Assembly (NCBI RefSeq): GCF_028751035.1
Contig: NZ_CP063533.1
Coordinates: 744,001-808,000 of the forward strand
Reading direction: 5' to 3'
Origin: Helicobacter winghamensis ATCC BAA-430
Lineage (GTDB): Bacteria > Campylobacterota > Campylobacteria > Campylobacterales > Helicobacteraceae
Length of the DNA: 64,000 nt
The notes under the pieces were generated by a model. The model saw only the letters and a list, made by a program, of their open reading frames with translations. It did no database searches and was not told where the DNA came from. Of the stretch, positions 46,334 through 56,067 are shown piece after piece; position 1 is the first letter of the stretch; every line of letters starts with the position of its first letter. The position numbers and the translations under genes are program-made.

Positions 46334-48928
46334 TTAATTAAAAACTTCAAAAGGTGAAGTGATTACGCGCTTTAGTATATTAAAAGGGGAGAGTAGAATA
46401 TCTTGAGCAGTTTGAGTGTGGATTTGTGGCTTTTCAAGAGTTCCGTTAATTTTAAAGTTAGTAGAGATTGTGCCATTTTTGCCAAGCACAATATAATTAA
46501 CAAGCGGAATTTTATTGATAATTCCACTTAATGCCTTAGCGGTAATTAACTCGGCATTAAAATCAATATTTTTGGATTCTAATTGTATGATTCCTTGTCC
46601 ATTAATATCAATAGAAGAGCCTTTAAAATGGAGTTTGTCAATAGCTAAGAATTTATCATTTAAGCCAAAAAGAATGCTACCATTTTCTAAATAATAGCCA
46701 TCATTGTTAAAGCCCGGAAGTTTTAAGCTAAGTAAAGAAGGAATTGTATCAATAAAAGCCATAAGATTTTGCAGGACATTTAGCTCTTTAACAGAAGTGT
46801 TAAGCAACTTCATTTCGCCCATAATCACTCCTTTTTCATTTGTATTTGCGTTAAGAAAAAAGCGACCCTTATTAAAAATATGTTTGTTTGCAATGGTGTT
46901 TAAAAAAGTATCACCAAACTCTCTAGCATCAAGCGTGATAAAATTTTCATTTTTATAAAGATCGGCACTTCCATTTTTATGTTTAAGTGTGCCTTGAATT
47001 GTATTGTTATAGAGACTAAAATTGAAAGAATCACTTAAAATTGTGTAATCCTTAAAGATTAGATTTGTATTGTTTCCTTCTATCCGTGTTGGAATATCAG
47101 TATTTTTTGGGTTGGTGCTTGTGAGATTTTGGCTATTTAAATTGAGATTAATATCTTTAAAACTTATCCTTTTATTGCCTTGTGTGTCTGTGTAGATAAA
47201 AGAATCGCTTTTTAACTCAAAATTATTAGTGTTGTAGCGCAAGTCTAAATTAATCGTGGAGAGCGGCATATTGTCTTTTTTGCTTAAGAGAATGTTTTGT
47301 GAGCTATTAACAGAAATTTTTGCTTGGTATTCCAAAAAATCTTGCGTGTTTAGGTTTAATGTTCCATTGCTAACTTGATAGTCTTGCAAGATTTTAGAAA
47401 AAGGGATAAAGTGGCTTAGGCTTTCTATGTAAAAATTATAAGGTGCATTTAATTTAGCATTAAATGTAAGTGTTGGCAAACTTAAAGTAATGGCTTTTTC
47501 ATCTTTAAAATCCACGCTAAAAGGCACAGAATGGTTAAAGATTTGCAAAACACTAGGATTAACTAAAGCCAGAGAGTGGATAAGTATGTCTCCGCTAATT
47601 TCTTTATCTTGTATGTTGATAATAAAATTAGAATCACTTTTTATAATATTTTGATAAGTTAGATTTTTGGATTCCACCTTTACAATGTGATTATCTAGTG
47701 CAATATTTAAATTGTCGGTTTCTAAAGGAATACCATTAAGCAGGATTGTAGAATTGCGTGCTTTAAAAATCCCTTTAGTTTGCAGAGTGTGATTAAGTAA
47801 ATCTAAGTGAATAAAAAGATTTGTTGCAATGTTTGCCTTGGGTGCATTTAGAGGGAGTGTGATATTATAGGCATTTAAAACCTCGTGAATGTTGGAATCC
47901 AAAGGCGAAGTAGTATTGAGATTAACTTCTAGACTTGGGGCTTTGCTGGTAATATCCTTTAGTGTGATTGTTGTGCCATTTGCTAGATATTGTTTGTAGG
48001 TTGGATTTTCTGGGTAAAATTCTAGTGCATTATTTTGAAAGAGTAATTTTACGGATTTTGCGTGTGCGGCTTGAAGTTTGGGATGAAAAATTACTTCAGC
48101 ATTTTTTGCTGTGGCTAGGACATATAGGGAATTAATGGAATCCTGTAAAATGTGATTACTTTTTAGTGGGATTGTAAGAGAAAAGTCATTGATTTGGACA
48201 TTTTCAACGCTATAATTGTCAAAAATCCACGCTTCTACAAGTTTGTTTGAAATCTCCGGGATTAAAGATTTTAGAAATTTAATATCGCTAAAAACATTGC
48301 TAGAACCTTTGATATTAAGCGTTTTTAAATCACTAAAAACATTTAAATCTAAACGAACATAAGAATAATAATTTTCTTGATTTAAAAAATCCAAAGAGCC
48401 ATCTAACATTACTTCTTGGCGTCTTAAGTCATACACGCCTTTTCCTTGATAATAGATTCCATAGGGCTTTAGATAAAAATCGTGGATTTGAATAAGGACT
48501 TTAGAAGCATCTTCAGTGAGATTAAGTTTTGCATAAAACTCTGGGAGATTGAGTGTGAAATTATCTCCATCGTAAAATAAATTTGCTTGATAATCTTTAA
48601 TAAAAATATTTTTTATATCAATTTTTTGAAAATATTGAAGGATAAAATGCAAATTTTTTGCGATGGTAACTTGTGTGGAGATTGAAAAATCTTTATGGGA
48701 ATCATCGGAATTAAATTGTTTTAAATGTAAAGATTGAATTTCTAAAATGAGTTTTTTATCTAATCTTAGATAGAATCCTTCAATTTGTGAGCCAGCTAGA
48801 TGAAATCGTTCTAGTTTAATTCCTGTATGCAAAAAGGTGTAAAGCGTGATAAATAAGCCTGTAAGAAATGTAAGAAACAAAATAAGTTTAAGTGTTTTAA
48901 TGGATGGTATTTTAATCATTTTAATCAT
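46334..48928 (-). CDS. Large AsmA-like / DUF3971-type envelope protein
   Basis: A protein of 864 residues with one N-terminal membrane helix (LKLILFLTFLTGLFITLYTF) and a long, beta-rich, Asn/Leu/Ser-rich remainder. The C-terminal part (GRFFLNANTNEKGVIMGEMKLLNTSVKEL... GQGIIQLESKNIDFNAELITAKALSGIINKIPLVNYIVLGKNGTISTNFKINGTLEKPQI pattern, abbreviated) resembles the AsmA/YhdP group thought to move phospholipids between membranes. Place between nth and mltG matches HP0586 of H. pylori. The start is ATG 48928 or 48919; either overlaps the divergent mltG start. Confidence 0.72.
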   Translation of the reverse strand: MIKMIKIPSIKTLKLILFLTFLTGLFITLYTFLHTGIKLERFHLAGSQIEGFYLRLDKKLILEIQSLHLKQFNSDDSHKDFSISTQVTIAKNLHFILQYFQKIDIKNIFIKDYQANLFYDGDNFTLNLPEFYAKLNLTEDASKVLIQIHDFYLKPYGIYYQGKGVYDLRRQEVMLDGSLDFLNQENYYSYVRLDLNVFSDLKTLNIKGSSNVFSDIKFLKSLIPEISNKLVEAWIFDNYSVENVQINDFSLTIPLKSNHILQDSINSLYVLATAKNAEVIFHPKLQAAHAKSVKLLFQNNALEFYPENPTYKQYLANGTTITLKDITSKAPSLEVNLNTTSPLDSNIHEVLNAYNITLPLNAPKANIATNLFIHLDLLNHTLQTKGIFKARNSTILLNGIPLETDNLNIALDNHIVKVESKNLTYQNIIKSDSNFIINIQDKEISGDILIHSLALVNPSVLQIFNHSVPFSVDFKDEKAITLSLPTLTFNAKLNAPYNFYIESLSHFIPFSKILQDYQVSNGTLNLNTQDFLEYQAKISVNSSQNILLSKKDNMPLSTINLDLRYNTNNFELKSDSFIYTDTQGNKRISFKDINLNLNSQNLTSTNPKNTDIPTRIEGNNTNLIFKDYTILSDSFNFSLYNNTIQGTLKHKNGSADLYKNENFITLDAREFGDTFLNTIANKHIFNKGRFFLNANTNEKGVIMGEMKLLNTSVKELNVLQNLMAFIDTIPSLLSLKLPGFNNDGYYLENGSILFGLNDKFLAIDKLHFKGSSIDINGQGIIQLESKNIDFNAELITAKALSGIINKIPLVNYIVLGKNGTISTNFKINGTLEKPQIHTQTAQDILLSPFNILKRVITSPFEVFN

Positions 48929-49799
48929 TTTATGCTTTTATTTGCAAACTTCAATGCAATCTAGTCGTGTTGTGTATGTGCCAAAAGGCGGAACAAATGC
49001 AATTATAGCATATTTACAAGCAAATAACTTTGATGTAACCACTGGTGATAAATATTTGGTGCGATTTTTTGGTTATCCACAAAGCGGTTGGCTAAATATT
49101 GAACAGGAGAGAATAAGTAAGGGGGACTTTCTTTATAAACTTGCAAACGCAAAGGCGGCGTTAGAAGATATTACGCTAATTCCTGGAGAAACTTTGTATT
49201 TTTTCATCAAAGAAGTTAGCGTAAAACTTGGATTAGATGAAAGAGAGTTGCAAATTGCCTATGATAAATACGCTCCAATGCCAGATGGAGTGATTTTAGC
49301 AAATACTTATAAAGTTCCAAAAGGTATTAGTGCTTCACATTTAATGTATTATCTTGTCAAGACCTCTTTGAATGAGCATAAAAAATTAGCGATTAAATTT
49401 TTAGGGGAATATGATGTAAAGCAATGGTTTAAATATGTAATTATTGCTTCAATTATCCAAAAAGAATCCGCAAACGAAGAAGAAATGCCTATTGTTTCTG
49501 CAGTAATTAGAAATCGTTTAGATAAGAAAATGCGCTTGCAGATGGATGGTTCTTTAAATTATGGAAAGTATTCACATACAAAAGTAACGCCTGCAATGAT
49601 ACGAAATGATACAACTAGTTACAATACTTACCGTAATGATGGAATTCCAGAAGCTCCTGTTGGAAGCGTTGGATTTAAGGCGATTCAAGCGGCAGTATTT
49701 CCGGCAAATGTAGATTATCTTTACTTTGTGCGCAATAAAAATGGCGTGCATTCTTTTAGTAAAACTTATAATGAACATGTTAATAATTTCTCAAAATAG
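48900..49799 (+). CDS. mltG: Endolytic peptidoglycan transglycosylase MltG
   Basis: Cleaves nascent glycan strands at the inner membrane. 299 residues from ATG 48900: a membrane helix (GILIILIILCFYLQT), a LysM-like part, and the YceG domain with the catalytic Glu in ASIIQKESANEEEMP and IRNRLDKKMRLQMDGSLNYG. Often misnamed aminodeoxychorismate lyase. The start lies inside the 5' end of the oppositely oriented AsmA-like gene. Confidence 0.92.
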   Translation: MDGILIILIILCFYLQTSMQSSRVVYVPKGGTNAIIAYLQANNFDVTTGDKYLVRFFGYPQSGWLNIEQERISKGDFLYKLANAKAALEDITLIPGETLYFFIKEVSVKLGLDERELQIAYDKYAPMPDGVILANTYKVPKGISASHLMYYLVKTSLNEHKKLAIKFLGEYDVKQWFKYVIIASIIQKESANEEEMPIVSAVIRNRLDKKMRLQMDGSLNYGKYSHTKVTPAMIRNDTTSYNTYRNDGIPEAPVGSVGFKAIQAAVFPANVDYLYFVRNKNGVHSFSKTYNEHVNNFSK

Positions 49800-49955
49800 T
49801 AAAAAAATTACCAAAAGCATTAAAAATAAGATTAATTTAAGAAAAAATACTTAACAATATCTCAAATTAAGTTAGAGAAAAAAGTTAAATAAAACTTTGC
49901 TTTTTGTTGCTTGATGGTTGGAATCCAAAATTATCAAAATTAAAGGAAAGATACA

Positions 49956-50897
49956 ATGGAGAGAGTTAAAAAGGTTGGAATCATCGGTGCGGGCAATGTG
50001 GGTTCTACTTTAGCCTATATTCTTTCAGCAACAACTCCTTATGAAATCGTTTTGCAAGATAAAGATAAAAACAGAGCTAGAGGAATGCTGCTTGATATGT
50101 TTCAAGCTTCTTGTGTAGGTCCAAAATTTACAAAGCTTGGCGTGATTGCATCACCTAAAGACTTAAGCGATTGTGATGTGATTGTAATTGCTGCAGGCTC
50201 TCCAAGATTACCTGGAATGAGTAGAGATGATTTGCTCTTAGCAAATGCAAAAGTTATTAGTGAGATTGCAAAAGATATTAAAGAAAACTCTCCAGATGCT
50301 ATTGTCGTGCTTGTAACAAATCCTTTAGACGCAATGGTTTATACCGCCTTAAAAGAAACAGGGTTTAATCCAAGACAAATTTTAGGAATGGCGGGGGTTT
50401 TAGATAGTGCTAGAATGGCAAGTTTTATTTATGAAAAACTTCAATGCGCTCCTGGGCAAATTATGTCCCCAGTAATGGGAGGGCACGGCGATGATATGGT
50501 GCCTTTGGCGCGTTTTTGTATGGTGAATGGCGTGCCTTTAGCAGAGCTTCTTAGTCAAAGTGAGATTGAAGAAGTGATAGAGCGCACAAGAAATGCAGGA
50601 GCAGAGATTGTGAATTGCCTAAAAAAAGGTTCGGCGTATTTTGCTCCAGCAAGAGCCACGGCGGAAATGGTTGTTGCAATTATGAGTGATAGCCATAAGA
50701 TTTTGCCTTGTTCTGTTTTATTGCAGGGTGAGTATGGATATAGTGATGTTGTTAGTGGAGTTCCAGTAGAGCTTGGGATTAATGGAATTGAGCGCATTGT
50801 AGAGTTAAAACTTAATACCGATGAAAAAGTGCAGTTTGATAAATCTGTTCAATCTGTTAAAAGCTTGATTGACACATTAAAAAAAGATTATTTTTAA
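49956..50897 (+). CDS. mdh: Malate dehydrogenase
   Basis: NAD-dependent malate/lactate dehydrogenase family, 313 residues. Rossmann [16 protein letters not shown], the substrate loop [14 protein letters not shown] (Arg at the specificity position, favouring malate), VTNPLDAMV and the catalytic His in GGHGDDMVP. Set 156 bp after mltG and 97 bp before oorD. In H. pylori this position has no mdh, while Campylobacter jejuni has mdh-sucC-sucD-oorDABC; here sucCD are missing. Confidence 0.94.
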   Translation: MERVKKVGIIGAGNVGSTLAYILSATTPYEIVLQDKDKNRARGMLLDMFQASCVGPKFTKLGVIASPKDLSDCDVIVIAAGSPRLPGMSRDDLLLANAKVISEIAKDIKENSPDAIVVLVTNPLDAMVYTALKETGFNPRQILGMAGVLDSARMASFIYEKLQCAPGQIMSPVMGGHGDDMVPLARFCMVNGVPLAELLSQSEIEEVIERTRNAGAEIVNCLKKGSAYFAPARATAEMVVAIMSDSHKILPCSVLLQGEYGYSDVVSGVPVELGINGIERIVELKLNTDEKVQFDKSVQSVKSLIDTLKKDYF

Positions 50898-50969
50898 ATC
50901 TATTTCAAGGAGGCGTAGTTTAAGAAAACTTTTAATGGTTGCAGGCAATTTTAGGTGAAATAGATTTAA
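50894..50969 (+). promoter_or_regulatory. Inverted-repeat leader between mdh and oorD
   Basis: A perfect 14-bp inverted repeat, TTAAATCTATTTCA (50894-50907) and TGAAATAGATTTAA (50956-50969), encloses 48 nt that include AAGGAGG, a small AGTTT/AAACT hairpin and ATGGTTGCAGGC. The left arm includes the mdh stop codon. It could be a structured processing or attenuation element, or a scar where sucCD were lost. Confidence 0.5.
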
Positions 50970-50994
50970 GTTTAGAAAATTTAAGGAGTTTAAA

Positions 50995-51306
50995 ATGGGA
51001 TTATTAAAAGCCCCTGATAATACACCTGTTTGGGTGAATGAGAATCGCTGTAAAGCTTGTGATTTATGTGTATCCGTATGTCCTTCAGGGACATTGGCAA
51101 TGCGTCTTGATGAAAATAGAGTCTTGGGAAAAATGGTAGAGATTATTCATCCTGAAAGTTGCATTGGTTGTCAAGATTGTGAGTTGCATTGTCCAGATTT
51201 TGCAATTTCAGTTGCAGATAGAAAAGAGTTTAAGTTTGCAAAGATTACTGATGAAGCAAAACAAAGAGCAGAAGCAATTAAAGCTAATCACTATATGGCA
51301 GTATAA
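50995..51306 (+). CDS. oorD: 2-oxoglutarate:acceptor oxidoreductase, delta subunit
   Basis: Ferredoxin-like subunit with two [4Fe-4S] sites: CKACDLCVSVCPSG and CIGCQDCELHCP. At 103 residues the length is typical. First gene of oorDABC, the TCA-cycle enzyme that in Helicobacter and Campylobacter replaces 2-oxoglutarate dehydrogenase. TTAAGGAG precedes the ATG. Confidence 0.95.
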   Translation: MGLLKAPDNTPVWVNENRCKACDLCVSVCPSGTLAMRLDENRVLGKMVEIIHPESCIGCQDCELHCPDFAISVADRKEFKFAKITDEAKQRAEAIKANHYMAV

Positions 51307-51316
51307 GGAGTAATGT

Positions 51317-52444
51317 GTGAGTAGAGAATTAATTTCAAGTGGAAATGAGCTCGTTGCGCACGCTGCAATTGATGCTGGTTGTAAGTTTTTTGGTGGGTAT
51401 CCTATTACACCTTCTAGTGAAGTTGCACATGAAATGAGCGTAATGTTGCCTCAAGAAAATGGATCATTTATTCAGATGGAGGATGAGATTGCTGGGATCT
51501 CTGTGGCTCTTGGTGCTTCAATGAGCGGTGTTAAATCTATGACAGCAACTTCTGGTCCGGGAATCTCTTTGAAATCTGAACAAATCGGACTTAGCTTTAT
51601 GGCTGAAGTTCCTTTGGTTATTGTTAATGTTATGCGCGGTGGTCCATCAACAGGGCTTCCAACGCGTGTTGCGCAAGGAGATATTGCGCAAGCAGCAAAT
51701 CCAACGCATGGAGATTATCAATCTATTGCATTGTGTCCTGGGAGTTTAGAAGAAGCTTATACAGAAACAGTGCGCGCCTTTAATTTGGCAGAAAAATTTA
51801 TGACTCCTGTATTTTTACTCTTGGATGAAACGCTAGGGCATATGCACGGAAAAGCGATTGTTCCTGATCTTAGCGAAGTGCAAAAGTCCATTGTAAATCG
51901 ACAAGAATTTACAGGGGATAAAAATTCTTATAAGCCTTATGATGTTGCAGAGGATGCGCCAGCTGTGTTAAATCCTTTCTTTAAAGGTTATCGCTATCAT
52001 ATTACAGGATTACACCACGGACCAACAGGATTCCCAACGGAAGATGCGGTGTTATCGCAAAAATTAATTGATAGATTATTTAATAAAATCTTAAGTAAGA
52101 CAGATGAAATTGTAACCTATGAAGAATATAAGTTAGATGATGCAGATACTCTACTTATTGCTTATGGTTCAGCTTCAAGAAGTGCAAAAGAAGCGGTAGA
52201 TAGATTAAGAGAAGAGGGTAAAAAAGTGGGATTGTTTAGACCAATTACGCTTTGGCCTTCTCCCAAAAAAGAGTTAGCAGCACTTGGAAAACGCTTTGAT
52301 AAAATCTTGGTTGCTGAACTAAATAAGGGGCAGTATATTAAAGAAGTAGAACATAGTATGAAAAAAGATGTGGCACTTTTAGCAAAAGCAAATGGGCGTC
52401 CATTGTCCCCGATTGAAATTATCAATAAAATTAAGGAGTTATAA
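51317..52444 (+). CDS. oorA: 2-oxoglutarate:acceptor oxidoreductase, alpha subunit
   Basis: 375 residues; pyrimidine-binding domain of the POR family, with GGYPITPSSEVAHEM at the N-terminus, MEDEIAGISVALGASMSGVKSMTATSGPG and GGPSTGLPTRVAQGD. GTG start with AAGGAG upstream. Oxidises 2-oxoglutarate to succinyl-CoA with the other three subunits. Confidence 0.96.
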   Translation: MSRELISSGNELVAHAAIDAGCKFFGGYPITPSSEVAHEMSVMLPQENGSFIQMEDEIAGISVALGASMSGVKSMTATSGPGISLKSEQIGLSFMAEVPLVIVNVMRGGPSTGLPTRVAQGDIAQAANPTHGDYQSIALCPGSLEEAYTETVRAFNLAEKFMTPVFLLLDETLGHMHGKAIVPDLSEVQKSIVNRQEFTGDKNSYKPYDVAEDAPAVLNPFFKGYRYHITGLHHGPTGFPTEDAVLSQKLIDRLFNKILSKTDEIVTYEEYKLDDADTLLIAYGSASRSAKEAVDRLREEGKKVGLFRPITLWPSPKKELAALGKRFDKILVAELNKGQYIKEVEHSMKKDVALLAKANGRPLSPIEIINKIKEL

Positions 52445-52445
52445 G

Positions 52446-53279
52446 ATGGCATTTAATTACGATGAATATTTAAGAGTGGATAAAATGCCTACACTTTGGT
52501 GCTGGGGCTGTGGTGATGGTGTTATCTTAAAAGCAATTGTGCGTGCAATTGATAAACTTGGTTGGAATATGGACGATGTTTGTTTGGTGAGTGGGATTGG
52601 CTGTTCTGGGCGTGTAAGTTCTTATGTAAATTGTAACACAGTGCATACTACACACGGGCGAACACTGGCTTATGCAACAGGAATTAAGCTTGCAAATCCT
52701 ACAAAAAAAGTGATTGTTGTAGGAGGGGATGGTGATGGTTTGGCTATTGGTGGAAATCATACAATTCACGCTTGTAGGAGAAATATTGATATTAATTATG
52801 TGTTGATTAATAACTTTATCTATGGGCTTACAAATTCACAAACTTCCCCAACAACACCAAAAGGAATGTGGACAGTAACTGCGCAATATGGCAATGTTGA
52901 TCCAGAGTTTGATCCTTGTAATTTGGCAATTGCTGCTGGTTCAAGTTTTGTTGCGCGTGAGTCTGTGCTTGATCCTAAAAAACTTGAAAAAGTTTTAGTA
53001 GAAGGATTTTCGCACGAAGGTTTTGCATTTTTTGATATTTTTAGTAATTGCCATGTAAATTTAGGTAGAAAAAATAAAATGGGTGAGGCGATTGATACAC
53101 TAAAATGGATTGATAGCAGAATCCTTTCTAAGAAAAAATTTGATGAATTAAGTGATGAAGAGAAAGTTGGGAAGTATCCAACAGGAATTTTGCACCACGA
53201 TACAAATAAAATTGAATATTGCAAAGCATATAAGCAAGTGCAAGAAAAAGCACAAGCTAAAAAAGGAGGTGCAAAATGA
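52446..53279 (+). CDS. oorB: 2-oxoglutarate:acceptor oxidoreductase, beta subunit
   Basis: Thiamine-diphosphate subunit, 277 residues from ATG 52446 (MAFNYDEYLRVDKMP) just after the oorA stop. CWGCGDG binds the active-site region, and GGDGDGLAIGGNHTIHACRRN is the ThDP/Mg motif. It overlaps oorC by 4 bp (ATGA). Confidence 0.96.
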   Translation: MAFNYDEYLRVDKMPTLWCWGCGDGVILKAIVRAIDKLGWNMDDVCLVSGIGCSGRVSSYVNCNTVHTTHGRTLAYATGIKLANPTKKVIVVGGDGDGLAIGGNHTIHACRRNIDINYVLINNFIYGLTNSQTSPTTPKGMWTVTAQYGNVDPEFDPCNLAIAAGSSFVARESVLDPKKLEKVLVEGFSHEGFAFFDIFSNCHVNLGRKNKMGEAIDTLKWIDSRILSKKKFDELSDEEKVGKYPTGILHHDTNKIEYCKAYKQVQEKAQAKKGGAK

Positions 53280-53830
53280 GAAGACAGCTCCGTTTTACAG
53301 GTGTTGGAGGACAAGGTGTTTTGCTAGCAGGTGAAATCCTAGCAGAAGCGCAAATCCGTACAGGCGGTTATGGCGTGAAGGCGGCAACTTATACTTCACA
53401 AGTGCGTGGAGGACCAACAAAAGTAGATATTCTTTTGGATAATGATGAGATTTTATATCCTTATGCTAATGAGGGTGAAGTGGAGTTTATGCTCTCTACT
53501 GCACAGGTGAGCTATGATCAATTTAAAGATGGCTTGAAAGATAATGCAATTATTGTTGTAGAGCCAAATCTTGTAACTCCTAGTGAAGAGGATAAAAAAC
53601 GCTTTAAAATTTATCCAATTCCAATTATTAGTATTGCCAAAAATGAAGTTGGAAATGTGGTTACACAATCTGTTGTAGCGCTTGCTGTAACGGTAACGCT
53701 TACAAAATGTGTAGATAGAGATTTAGTGTTTGAAACAATGATTAGCAAAGTGCCAGCAAAAGTGGTAGATCTAAACAAAAAAGCTTTTGAGCTTGGAGAG
53801 AAATACGCTAAGGAAGCATTAAATCAATAG
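53276..53830 (+). CDS. oorC: 2-oxoglutarate:acceptor oxidoreductase, gamma subunit
   Basis: 184 residues; begins RQLRFTGVGGQGVLLAGEILAEA, the gamma-subunit glycine-rich motif, with TYTSQVRGGPTKVDI. Last gene of the operon; a clear hairpin follows. Confidence 0.95.
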   Translation: MRRQLRFTGVGGQGVLLAGEILAEAQIRTGGYGVKAATYTSQVRGGPTKVDILLDNDEILYPYANEGEVEFMLSTAQVSYDQFKDGLKDNAIIVVEPNLVTPSEEDKKRFKIYPIPIISIAKNEVGNVVTQSVVALAVTVTLTKCVDRDLVFETMISKVPAKVVDLNKKAFELGEKYAKEALNQ

Positions 53831-53840
53831 ATTCAAGTAG

Positions 53841-53873
53841 AAATCCTACGCACTTTTAGTGTGCTTAGGATTT
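53841..53873. terminator. Hairpin terminator between convergent oorC and the membrane-protein gene
   Basis: AAATCCTA-c-GCAC (53841-53853), 7-nt loop, GTGC-t-TAGGATTT (53861-53873): 12 paired bases with one mismatch. Lies between genes that end at 53830 (+) and 53887 (-). Confidence 0.75.
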
Positions 53874-53886
53874 AGTTTATTTAGCC

Positions 53887-54447
53887 TTATATTCCAAAAG
53901 TAATCCCTAGAATTAAAACAAGATTTGCAAAGACTAATCCGCTAAAGAAAGCTAGTGTATTAAAAATTTCGTGTTGGATTAAAATCAAAATTCCAATAAT
54001 TAAGATTCCATAAGTTAAAAGGCGTAAAGGAAAAAAGAATATTTTAGCCCCTGTTTTTATATTGATTGCGCTAAAGTTGTCTAAAAATTTATGCTTTTTT
54101 AGTGGAATTTCTTGTGTATTTTGTGAGTTTTTTTCATTGAGTTCTATGGAATCTTTTAAAAAGTTAGAATCGCTTTTGGAATCATCTAAAAAAAACTCTT
54201 CTTGTTCTTCATCTTGTTTTTCTTGCTTGCTTTTATAGACTTCTACTAAGGTTTCTAGCTCTTCTTTAGAAGCACCATTTAGTAATTTTAAAATCTTTCT
54301 TTTTTGTGTGTAGAAAACACCTAAAGCAATTAGTAAAAAAGACAAAAATGCGAAAATGAAATTAAGCGTGAAAACATTGCCAAAAGCCAGCCAAACACAG
54401 CAAAGAATCACCAAAAAAAGAACGAAAAAAAACTTAGTCTTCATCAT
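53887..54447 (-). CDS. Conserved membrane protein of the hemL cluster
   Basis: Unrecognised function; 186 residues from ATG 54447 (MMKTKFFFVLFL). Two N-terminal membrane helices (FFFVLFLVILCCVWLAFG; NFIFAFLSFLLIALGVFY), a highly charged Glu/Asp/Lys/Ser middle, then two hydrophobic segments at the C-terminus (LTYGILIIGILILI; FFSGLVFANLVLILG). The start overlaps the preceding AtpZ-like gene by about 14 bp, so the pair is coupled. Similar membrane genes sit next to hemL in Campylobacter. Confidence 0.7.
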   Translation of the reverse strand: MMKTKFFFVLFLVILCCVWLAFGNVFTLNFIFAFLSFLLIALGVFYTQKRKILKLLNGASKEELETLVEVYKSKQEKQDEEQEEFFLDDSKSDSNFLKDSIELNEKNSQNTQEIPLKKHKFLDNFSAINIKTGAKIFFFPLRLLTYGILIIGILILIQHEIFNTLAFFSGLVFANLVLILGITFGI

Positions 54448-54742
54448 ATTTGCAATGAGCGTATTTAGGATCGTTTGCCAAGGCATCTAATTCTTTTTTT
54501 TGCCGCTTATAAGCCTTATATACATTTAAAATTGCTGCACACACGCCCCAAGCAACGCCTAGCCAAAAGAGCCAGCGAACCCCCCCAAAAAGAGATTCAA
54601 GTCCATATCCAATTCCAATCCCAATAAGCACAGCAAGCACCATTGAGATTCCAAGAGTAGCGTTAGAATAGGCAAGTATAGCATCTTTGTATTTTGGCGT
54701 ATCTTTTTGCGATTCAAAATTTGTGTTATTTTTGGATTTCAT
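54434..54742 (-). CDS. AtpZ/AtpI-family membrane protein
   Basis: 102 residues with two membrane helices (LGISMVLAVLIGIGIGYGLESL; RWLFWLGVAWGVCAAILNVYKAYKR) of the ATPase_gene1 (AtpZ) family, which in other bacteria is in the atp operon and assists c-ring assembly or Mg transport. Here it is next to hemL, far from the atp genes. It starts 2 bp after hemL. A 7-G run occurs in its coding strand near 54580. Confidence 0.8.
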   Translation of the reverse strand: MKSKNNTNFESQKDTPKYKDAILAYSNATLGISMVLAVLIGIGIGYGLESLFGGVRWLFWLGVAWGVCAAILNVYKAYKRQKKELDALANDPKYAHCKYDED

Positions 54743-54744
54743 TT

Positions 54745-56058
54745 TTATACTCTGCTGATTTCTTGTAACACAATTTGAGCCTTTTGTAGCACTTCATCAA
54801 TCATTTTAGAATCCATCGTGGCGCAAATAAAGCCAGATTCAAATTGCGAAGGGGCAAAATACACTCCAGAATTTAACATTCCTTGATGAAAAGCCGCATA
54901 CATTTTAGTATCACTCTTTAGTGCGTCTTGGAAGTTTTTAACAGGATTTGCATTAAAAAAGAATCCAAACATACTGCCGCGCACGCAAGTTTGTAAAGGA
55001 ATCTTAAAGGAAGCACAAAGTTCTTTTAAGCCATTTGTAAGTTGCAAGGCTAGAGATTCTAAATGTTTATAGACTTTAGGATTTGCGCGTAATTTTTGTA
55101 AAGCCACAAGCCCAGCTGCCATTGCTACGGGATTCCCACTAAGTGTGCCTGCTTGATATACCGCACCATTAGGGGAGAGTAAATCCATAATTTCAGCACT
55201 TCCGCCAAATGCTCCAACAGGCATTCCCCCGCCAATAACCTTGCCAAAAGTGGTTAAATCCCCACGCACCTTGTAAAACTCTTGCGAGCCGCTAAGTGAA
55301 GCTCTAAAGCCACTCATTACTTCATCTATAATTAAAAGGATTCCGTGTTTATCACAGAGACTTCTTAAACCTTCTAAAAACTCCACTTCACTTGGAACAA
55401 GCCCCATATTCCCAGCAATAGGCTCTAAAATCACACAGGCCACACCGCTACCTTGTTTTTCACTTAAAGCAATGCAGGATTCCACACTTGCTAAATCATT
55501 ATAAGTCGCTACAAGTGTATGCTTTGTAAAATCGCTTGGAACACCAGGTGAGCTAGGGTTTCCAAAGGTTGCAAGTCCGCTTCCCGCAGAAACTAATAGT
55601 GCATCGCTATGCCCATGGTAGCAACCTTCAAATTTAATAATATCTTCTCTCTTTGTGTAAGCCCTAGCAAGCCTAATTGCGCTCATTGTAGCTTCTGTGC
55701 CACTTGAAACAAAGCGGATTTTTTCAATCCCTTCCATTATGCTAATCACTTCTTTAGCAAGAGCAGTTTCTAAAGGTGTTGGAGCACCAAAAGACAAGCC
55801 TTTTTTAGCAGTTTGCACAACAGCTTCTTCAATATCTTTATCACAATGCCCAAAAATCAAAGGTCCCCAGCTTTGCACGAAATCAATGTAAGTATTATTG
55901 TCTACATCAACTAAATATGCTCCCTTAGCGTGTGCAATAAAAAGGGGCGTGCCTCCTACGCTTTTAAACGCGCGCACAGGGGAATTTACGCCACCAGCAA
56001 TCACTTGTTTTGCAGCATTAAAGTCATTAATACTATTTAAAAATTCTAAAGATTCCAT
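54745..56058 (-). CDS. hemL: Glutamate-1-semialdehyde 2,1-aminomutase
   Basis: PLP enzyme making 5-aminolevulinate for heme, 437 residues. [17 protein letters not shown] at the N-terminus, [27 protein letters not shown] and the PLP-lysine motif [17 protein letters not shown] are all present. First gene of hemL - AtpZ-like - membrane protein, 9 bp after the glutathionylspermidine synthase-like gene. Confidence 0.97.
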   Translation of the reverse strand: MESLEFLNSINDFNAAKQVIAGGVNSPVRAFKSVGGTPLFIAHAKGAYLVDVDNNTYIDFVQSWGPLIFGHCDKDIEEAVVQTAKKGLSFGAPTPLETALAKEVISIMEGIEKIRFVSSGTEATMSAIRLARAYTKREDIIKFEGCYHGHSDALLVSAGSGLATFGNPSSPGVPSDFTKHTLVATYNDLASVESCIALSEKQGSGVACVILEPIAGNMGLVPSEVEFLEGLRSLCDKHGILLIIDEVMSGFRASLSGSQEFYKVRGDLTTFGKVIGGGMPVGAFGGSAEIMDLLSPNGAVYQAGTLSGNPVAMAAGLVALQKLRANPKVYKHLESLALQLTNGLKELCASFKIPLQTCVRGSMFGFFFNANPVKNFQDALKSDTKMYAAFHQGMLNSGVYFAPSQFESGFICATMDSKMIDEVLQKAQIVLQEISRV

Positions 56059-56067
56059 TTTTAAGCC

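Noticed and set aside
50934-50957. Small open frame ATG GTT GCA GGC... between mdh and oorD as a leader peptide
   Set aside because: Seven codons, ribosome-binding site AAGGAGG too far upstream and no regulatory codon run; kept only as part of the inverted-repeat leader.
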